Shown here piece after piece: positions 44,201-53,200 of a stretch of 64,000 nt of DNA (within the stretch, counting starts at the first letter, position 1; the number at the start of each line of letters is the position of its first letter). The DNA lies in contig NZ_FORG01000002.1 of NCBI RefSeq assembly GCF_900113945.1, positions 62,001-126,000 on the forward strand. The letters run 5' to 3'. The translations under genes were made by a program, and so were the position numbers. The notes below the pieces were generated by a model. That model was not told where the DNA came from and did no database searches. It was given only the letters and a program-made list of their open reading frames with translations. Source of the stretch: Xenorhabdus mauleonii. Lineage in GTDB: Bacteria > Pseudomonadota > Gammaproteobacteria > Enterobacterales > Enterobacteriaceae.

Positions 44201-47200
44201 GCACTTCAGTCCATTGGCAGGAATTGAAACAGCCAGTGCAAGTCGTCTGGCGGCATGCCTCCTTACACATAAACACCTTTGTTCCTGCCAGTGAGCAAGA
44301 TATTCCAGCGCAATTGCTGGCATACCTCGATCCACAGCAGCACCAGATAACGTTAAATCAGGCTCCGCTAGTGGCCGCTCATATTGCCCACGACCCAATA
44401 CAAGATGCTTGGTTGCTGGCCCTGAGTTTCCATCATTTGATCAGCGATCACATGACATTGGAGCTGATTATCGCTGAAATCAAAGAATTGTTGCACGATC
44501 GTGGCGAAAGCGATCATATCCCAAACAGACAGGTTGAAAACTTACCTCCGGCTCTGTCTTACCGTGATTTTGTCGCCCAATCCCTGTGTGTGCCAGAATC
44601 AGTCCATAAAGACTATTTTTGTAACATGCTTGCTGACGTGGATTCACCCACAGCTCCCTTCGGGATGTTGGATGTCCACAGTGATAAACGGGAGATAACG
44701 GAACTTTCGCAGCCACTTGCCCCCGCACTGGCGCAAGCCCTGCGTACTCAAGCGCGTCATCAAGGCGTCAGCCCCAGTGTGTTGTTCCATGTGGCATGGG
44801 CACTGGTTCTGGCAAAAATCAGCGGGCAGAATGATGTGGTTTTCGGCACGATTTTGCTGGGGCGAATGCAAGGCAGAGCAGGCATTGAGCAAGTATTGGG
44901 GCTGTTTATCAATACCTTGCCCATCAGGTTTTCCCTGGCAGATGCCAGCGCACAAGAAATTATTCAAACAACCTACCGCAATTTAGCGACCTTGCTGGAA
45001 CATGAACAGGCGCCATTGGCATTGGCGCAGCGTTGTAGCGGCATCCCCCAGTCTCTGCCGCTGTTCAACACGTTGCTGAACTATCGCCATAACCAACCCG
45101 AAAACACCTATACCCACTGGGAAGGCATTCGTCTGCTTGCAGAAAAAGAGAGAAGTAACTATCCCATCAACTTATCTGTCGATGATTGGGGGAAAGAGTT
45201 TAGCCTAGTGGTTCAAACTGTGTCAGACATTAATCCTGCTCGCTTGATAGCCTATATGACGACGGCACTGACAGGGCTGCTTGACGCATTGGACAACCCC
45301 TTAAAAAAACCGCTGTTAGACATTGCTATTTTGCCGGCAGAAGAACAGCAGCAGTTACTGGTCGATTTTAATGCTACACAACAAACCTTTCCGCAAGATG
45401 CGTTGATTCATCAGCTATTCGAAAAGCAAGAACAGAACACGCCCGATGCGATTGCTGTCAATTTTGATGGCCAGTTGTTGAGTTATCGAGAATTAAACCA
45501 GCGAGCCAACCGCCTCGCCCATCATTTGATTGCCTTGGGGGTACGCCCTGATGAACGGGTAGCAATTTGTGTTGAGCGTTGCCCCGAAATGCTGGTAGGC
45601 ATGCTTGCCATCTTTAAAGCAGGCGGGGCTTACGTACCGCTCGATCCCGCCTATCCTGCCGAACGCTTAGCTTATATGCTCAACGATTCTGCCCCGGTTG
45701 CATTGCTCATCCAGCAAGCCCTGACTCATCAATTGGATTGTGATATACCGACCATCATCTTGGATACTCAGGAACCTGCCAGCTTCGCTTTATCAGACAG
45801 CAATCCTGATAGCCGTGCCCTTGGCATCACCCCGCATCATCTGGCTTATGTGATTTATACATCAGGTTCGACCGGCCACCCCAAAGGGGTAATGATCGAA
45901 CACCACAGTTTGTGCAATGTCATGAGCGATCAAAAAGAGATACTTGCCATCACTCCAGACAGCCGTATCTTGCAATTTGCCTCCAACAGCTTTGACGCGG
46001 CCATTTGGGAATGTTGCCTCACATTACTTTCAGGTGCTTGCCTGTATCTTGCCAAGCCGACTCAGCTCCTGCCCGGTGCAACACTGCTCCAATACTTGGA
46101 AACACATGCGATTACCCATGCTCCCTTCCTGTCTCCGACGGCCCTGATGGCTATGGACACCCTGCCTGCAACGCTACAGGTTTTAGTCGTCGCGGGTGAA
46201 ACTTGTCCGCCTACGCTGGTCAAGCGCTGGGCTAACGGGCGGCAGATGTTCAATGCTTATGGGCCAACAGAAGCGACAATCTGTGCCACAATCTATCCAT
46301 GTGAGAACCCATGTGATAACCAAACAGAAAATGTTCTCCCCATTGGCCGCCCAATCGCCAATACCCAAATTTATATTCTGGACGCCAAGGGTCAACCAGT
46401 GCCGCTTTGTGTCACGGGCGAAATCTACATCGGTGGGGAGAATGTTGCGCGTGGCTATCTGAATCGCCCGGATCTGACAGCAGAACGCTTTCTGCCCGAT
46501 CCTTTCTCCGACAGGCCAAATGCCCGCATGTATAAAACCGGCGATTTGGGATGTTGGCTGCCTGACGGCAATATTGCCTACCTCGGCCGCAATGATTTTC
46601 AGATTAAACTGCGTGGGTTCCGCATCGAGCCGGGAGAGATCGAAGCGCAATTGGTAAAATGTCACGGAGTACGTGAAGCGGCCGTATTGGTGCGTGAAGA
46701 TGAAACACACCAAAAACGTCTGATCGCCTATTTGCTGCCTGAAAAAGGCATTGAACTTATCCCGTCGGAGCTACGCCAGCAACTCGCCCAGCAACTTGCC
46801 GATTATATGCTGCCCAGTGCTTTTGTGACGCTTGATGCCTTTCCATTGACACCCAATGGCAAGCTCGATCGCCAGGCATTGCCTGCACCGGATAAAACGG
46901 CCATTGTCACACGCCATTACGAAGCTCCTGCCGGCGAAATGGAAATAGAGTTAGCCGAGATTTGGCAAGAGCTTCTCAAACTGGAACAGGTTAGTCGTTA
47001 TGACCATTTCTTTGAACTGGGCGGCCATTCCCTGCTCGCTATTCAGTTTGCAGCGCGGGTATGCCAGAAACTGGCCCGAGAACTTCACTTACAACAACTC
47101 TTTGACAACCCTGTCCTCGCGGATTTGGCGGCTATACTCAGCAACACATCCGCACCCGCCCCAATCAGCATACCGATTGCCGAGCGTACTGCACCAATCC

Positions 47201-50200
47201 CGCTCTCTTTTGCCCAGCAACGCTTGTGGTTCCTTGCCCAGCTCGATCCGGCCGCCAGTCTGGCTTACCATATTCCGATCCTTTTACAGGTCAAAGGAGA
47301 ACTCAATTTCTCCGCATTGACTGCCGCACTCAACAATCTTGTTGCACGGCAAGAAAGTCTCCGCACGCGCATTGTCCAGATAGATGAACAGACTTATCAG
47401 CAAATTGATGCCGAAGATATCGGCTTTACGCTGACTTATCAGGATCTGCGTTCCGAAAGTGGCGACGCTCAACAAAATCACATTGCTGAATTAGTTGAAA
47501 ATGATTCTTGTACCCCTTTTGATTTCACTCATGGCCCGCTTATCCGTGGGCAATTGCTACAGCTTGCGGAAAAGGAACACGTTTTACTCCTCACCCAGCA
47601 TCACATTATTTTTGATGGCTGGTCAGCAGGTATTCTCCTGCATGAACTTGGCATACTCTACCGTGCAGCGCTTGAAGGTCACAACACGCCTTTGTTGCCT
47701 CTGCCAATCCAATACGCTGATTACACTGTGTGGCAACGTGAATACTTGCAAGAGCATACCTTGGTGGCACAGCGTGATTTCTGGAGAGAGCAACTGAAGG
47801 GAGCACCTGCTTTACTGACATTGCCGAGTGACCGCCCGCGTCCATCAGTGCAGCGCTATGCCGGCAATCAAATCCCTATCCATTTAAGTGCTGATTTACT
47901 GGCTTCCATTAAGGCATTGGCACAACGTCAGGATATAACGTTATTCATGACACTGCTGACCGGTTGGGCAATCGTCCTTTCCCGCCTCAGTGGCCAAGAT
48001 GACATCGTTATCGGTACGCCTGTCGCCAACCGTCCAAGGCATGAACTGGAAAATGTCATCGGCTTTTTCGTCAATACGTTGCCGTTACGTATCACGCTAG
48101 AAAATTGCAACACGGTGGCAGAATTATGTGCTCTTGTACGCAAGCAAGCACTGGCCGCTTATGCGCATCAAGATTTGCCTTTTGAGCAATTGGTTGAAAT
48201 TCTGCAACCTCAGCGCAACTTAAGCTACAGCCCGATTTTTCAGGTTATGCTGGCACTGGATAATACACCGCCACAATCTTTCGAGTTGCCTGATTTATCC
48301 ATCTCTTTCATAGAGCAGGCACTCCACAGTGTACATTTTGATATCACCCTGTCACTGACCGAAACCGTGGACGGGTTAAGTGGTCATCTGGAATATGCTT
48401 CAGATCTGTTTGATCGAAATACCGTTGAAAGAATGGTCAATTATCTGACGCAAGTATTGACCGCCATGGCAACGGATGAAATGCAGGAAATTGCTCATCT
48501 CCCCCTATTATCGGCAGCAGAACGCCAGCAATTGTTAGTTGATTTCAACGCAACCCAGATTGATTTTCCGCAACATGCCTTAATTCATCAATTAGTTGAA
48601 GCGCAGGTACAACGCACCCCTAATGCCATCGCCGTAACTTTTGAAGAACAATCCCTGAGTTATGATGAACTGAACCATTGCGCCAACCGCTTGGCTCACC
48701 ATTTGATAGCGCTGGGAGTACGGCCAGATGATCGGGTGGCAATTTGCCTCGAACGCAGCCCGTTGATGATTGTAGGTTTGTTGGGCATTCTGAAAGCTGG
48801 TGGAGCTTACGTACCGCTTGATCCCAATTATCCCTGCAAACGACTGGCGTATATCCTTGAAGATTCCGCACCAAAAGTCGTCCTGACACAAACGAAACTA
48901 CGCGGCCTTGTTGACTGTTCACTCCCCACAGTGATATTCGACAGTGCTGAACAATATTTTGATACTGAACAAAATATTGACACCGTAGCAACCTGCAATC
49001 CGGATACGCAGGCACTGGGATTGGCATCACACCATCTGGCCTACGTGATTTATACTTCCGGTTCCACAGGGCAGCCCAAAGGCGTCGCGATAGAGCACCG
49101 CAATACCGTGAATTTCCTCACTTGGGCACAGCAAAATTTCACACCGGAAGAATTGGCTCATACGCTTTGTGCGACTTCACTGAATTTTGATTTAGCCGTA
49201 TACGAATGTTTTGCGCCGCTTATCGCCGGAGGAACAGTGCACCTTGTCCCGAATGCACTTTCACTGACGACATTAAAACCCACTGAGGTGGAATCGACGA
49301 TCCGTCTGATCAATACCGTTCCGTCCGCTATCCTACATTTGCTCAATGCCAATGCCATTCCTGCGTCAACCAGAACCGTGAATCTGGCGGGTGAGGCCCT
49401 GAAATCCACTGTTGTTGAACAGTTATTCGCTTCCTCATCAGTGCAAGCCGTGTGTAATCTTTATGGCCCTTCTGAGACGACCACCTATTCAACCTGGACA
49501 CGCATGAACCGGGCAACCGGCTTTGCTGCCCATATCGGCCGCCCTATTGCCAATACCCAAATCTATATTCTCGACACACATGGTCAACCGGTTCCTCTCG
49601 GTGTCAGCGGCGAAATCTATATTGCCGGTGCTGGCGTTGCCCGTGGTTATCTCAATCGGCCTGAACTGACAGATGAACGCTTTTTACCCGATCCGTTTTC
49701 CTCGCAGCCTGCTGCACGCATGTACAAAACCGGCGATTTGGGCCGCTGGTTGCCTGACGGTAATATTGAATACCTCGGCCGCAACGATTTTCAGGTCAAA
49801 ATACGCGGTTTTAGGATTGAACTCGGTGAAATTGAAACAAAACTTGAGCAGTGTCGTGGGGTACGTGAAGCAGTCGTCATCGCGCGTGAGGATTCCCAAC
49901 AACAGAAACAACTGGTTGCCTATCTGCTCACTGAATCAGACAGGCAGCCCACACCGGCAGAATTACGCCAGCAACTGGCGCAACAGCTTACCGATTACAT
50001 GATCCCCAGTGCTTTTGTCATGCTTGATACTTTCCCGCTGACGCCCAATGGCAAGCTTGACAGACAGGCACTGCCTGCTCCGGATGCCTCCGCTGTCGTG
50101 ACGCAGGGTTATGAAGAGCCGATTGGTGAAGTGGAAACGGCGCTGGCGCAAATTTGGCAAACTCTCTTGGGATTCGAGCGCGTGAGCCGCCATGATCATT

Positions 50201-53200
50201 TCTTTGAACTCGGCGGCCATTCCTTGCTTGCTATCCAGCTTGTCATTCGGGTACGCCAAAATCTGGCACTGGAATTCTCTTTACCACAACTCTTTGCCCA
50301 CCCAGTGCTCTCGGATCTGGCCGCCACGCTCACGGGGGCGGCTGTGGCCACTCAAGCAGCGAAGATCCCTGTGGCTGAGCGCCACCAGCATCTGCCGCTC
50401 TCATTTGCCCAGCAGCGCCTGTGGTTCCTCGCCCAACTGAATCCTGCCGCCAGCCTGGCCTATCATATTCCGGCGGTATTGCACCTTCGCGGGCAACTTA
50501 ATCTATCGGCGTTCAAGGCCGCGCTGGATTTGCTGGTCGCACGACAGGAAAGTTTACGCACCCGATTTACTTTCGTTAATGAACAACCTTGCCAACACAT
50601 TGATGCTGAAAATATTGGCTTCGCCCTGAATTATCAGGATATACGCGAATTGAATAACGGCTCTGGCGTGGAACAAATCGATGAACGGATAGCACAGGAA
50701 ACACAAACGCTGTTTGATTTCTCCAATGAACCGCCAATCAGGGGCCAATTACTGCAACGTTCGGACGACGAATATATCTTTATTCTCACTCAGCACCACA
50801 TCATCACGGATGGTTGGTCGGTGGGAATATTCATTCAGGAATTGGGCCAGCTCTACCGTGCTGCCCTTGAAGGGAAAAAAGGGCTGCTGCCGCCTCTGCC
50901 CATTCAATATGTTGATTACGCTGTTTGGCAACAGGAGTGGCTGCAAAGTGACATGATGGCGGCTCAACGGAATTTCTGGCAAGAGCAACTTCAAGGCGCA
51001 CCTGAGTTACTGGCGCTTCCTACCGATAGACCACGCCCACCAGAGCAGAGCTACACAGGCGATAGCATTCCTATCCATCTGGATGCAGAATTGCTGGCCC
51101 GCCTCAAGGCGCTTGGACAACGGCAGGGAACGACATTATTCATGACCTTACTTGCGGGCTGGAGCATTGTGCTTTCCCGCTTGAGTGGTCAAAACGATAT
51201 CGTTATCGGCACACCGGTCACCAACCGCCCGCAAAGTGAATTGGAGGGTATCATCGGCTTTTTCGCCAATACCTTGCCTTTGCGTGTTGAGCTGGAAAAT
51301 AGCCACACCGTGGCAGAATTGCTCACCCACATCCGTGAACGCGCCTTGGCCGCTTATGAGCACCAAAATCTGCCGTTTGAACAATTGGTGGAAATTCTGC
51401 AACCTAACCGTAGTTTGAGCTACAACCCGATTTTTCAGGTTATGCTGGCACTGGACAACACGCCGGTTCACTCCCTTGAATTACCGGGCTTATCCGTTTC
51501 CATGCTTGAACAAACGCGCAACAGCGCACATTTTGACCTTACGCTGTCACTTGCCGAAACCAAGAATGGGTTAACTGGCTATCTGGAGTATGCCTCAGAT
51601 TTGTTCGATAACGTCACCGTTGATCGTATCGCAGGCTACCTTATTCAGGTGCTGACCGCCATGACAGTGGATGAAAAACAGAATGTTGCCCACTTGCCGA
51701 TGCTCTCTGCCGCAGAGCGCCAGCAATTGTTGGTCGAGTTCAACACGCCGCATTCCGAATGCCCACAGTTAGTTGACGAACCGTTTTTACACGAACCGTC
51801 GCGTTCACAACGTGGATTGATTCACCAATCATTTGAAGAGCAAGTGCAACGAACACCCGATGCCACCGCCGTCATCTTCGGCGAACAATCCCTGAGCTAT
51901 CAGGAGTTGAATCGCCGTGCCAATCAGCTCGCACACCGTTTGATTGCCTTCGGTGTGCGCCCTGATGATCGGGTGGCAATCTGTGTTGAGCGGGGTTTAG
52001 ACATGATTATTGGCCTGTTCGGCATTCTAAAAGCCGGTGCCGGTTATATCCCCCTCGATCCCGAATACCCCTCTGAGCGGCTGATTTATCAATTGTCGGA
52101 CGGCAAACCGGTATTATTGCTGACTCAGAAACACCTGCAAAAAGGCTTGTTTGTGCAAGATCTGCCCGTATGGCAACTGGATGATGAAACCTGTCACCAG
52201 AGTCTGGCACAACAGCCCGTGTACAATCCTGACAGCGAACAATTAGGGCTGAAACCTCATCATCTGGCCTATATTATCTACACATCCGGCTCCACCGGGC
52301 ATCCAAAAGGCGTCATGCTGGAACATCACAATGTAGTGAGTCTTATCCATGCCCAACGTCAGGTCAGCCAGCCTCAGTTGGGTGATCGCATTCTGCAATT
52401 TGTCACTGTTGCCTTTGATATTTCCGTTTCTGATATTTTTCCTACCCTTGCTTCGGGGGCTGCACTGGTTTTACGCCCTGCCCACATCAAAGTGCCGGAT
52501 ATGGGGTTCGTCAATTTCTTGCGTGAACAAAAAGTCACCATTATCAATGTGCCGACGGCATTCTGGAATCACTGGGTAGAAGAAGTGATGGTCGGGCACC
52601 GGGGTTTTAGCCCCTATCTGCATACGGTCATTGTAGGGGGCGATAAAATCGAGCAGCGCTATTTAGCCGACTGGTTATCCTGCCCTGAAACGCAATCCTG
52701 CCGTTGGTTCAACGCCTATGGCCCGACTGAAATCACCGTGACCGCCACCGCATTGCAAATAGATGGCAAACACGCTCTGCCGGTAACGGATAACATTCCC
52801 ATTGGGCGCCCACTTTCCAATACCCGCATGTATATCTTGGATGCATTCGGCGAACCTGTGCCCATTGGCGTGGGCGGCGAAATCTACATTGGGGGCCAAG
52901 GTGTTGCCCGGGGTTATTCAAACCAACCCAAACTCACAGCAGAAAGATTTGTCTTTGATCCTTTCAGCGAACAGCCAAATGCCCGCATGTACAAAACCGG
53001 TGACTTGGGCCGCTGGCGGGCGGACGGGAATATCGAATTCCTCGGCCGCAATGATTTTCAGGTCAAAATACGTGGCTTCCGCATTGAATTGGGTGAAGTC
53101 GAAACCCGATTGATGCAATGTAACGGTGTGCGTGAAGCGATTGTGCTTGCCCGTGAAATGCCCGTTCAAAAAGGAATGGCCAGTGACAAACGCCTTATTG

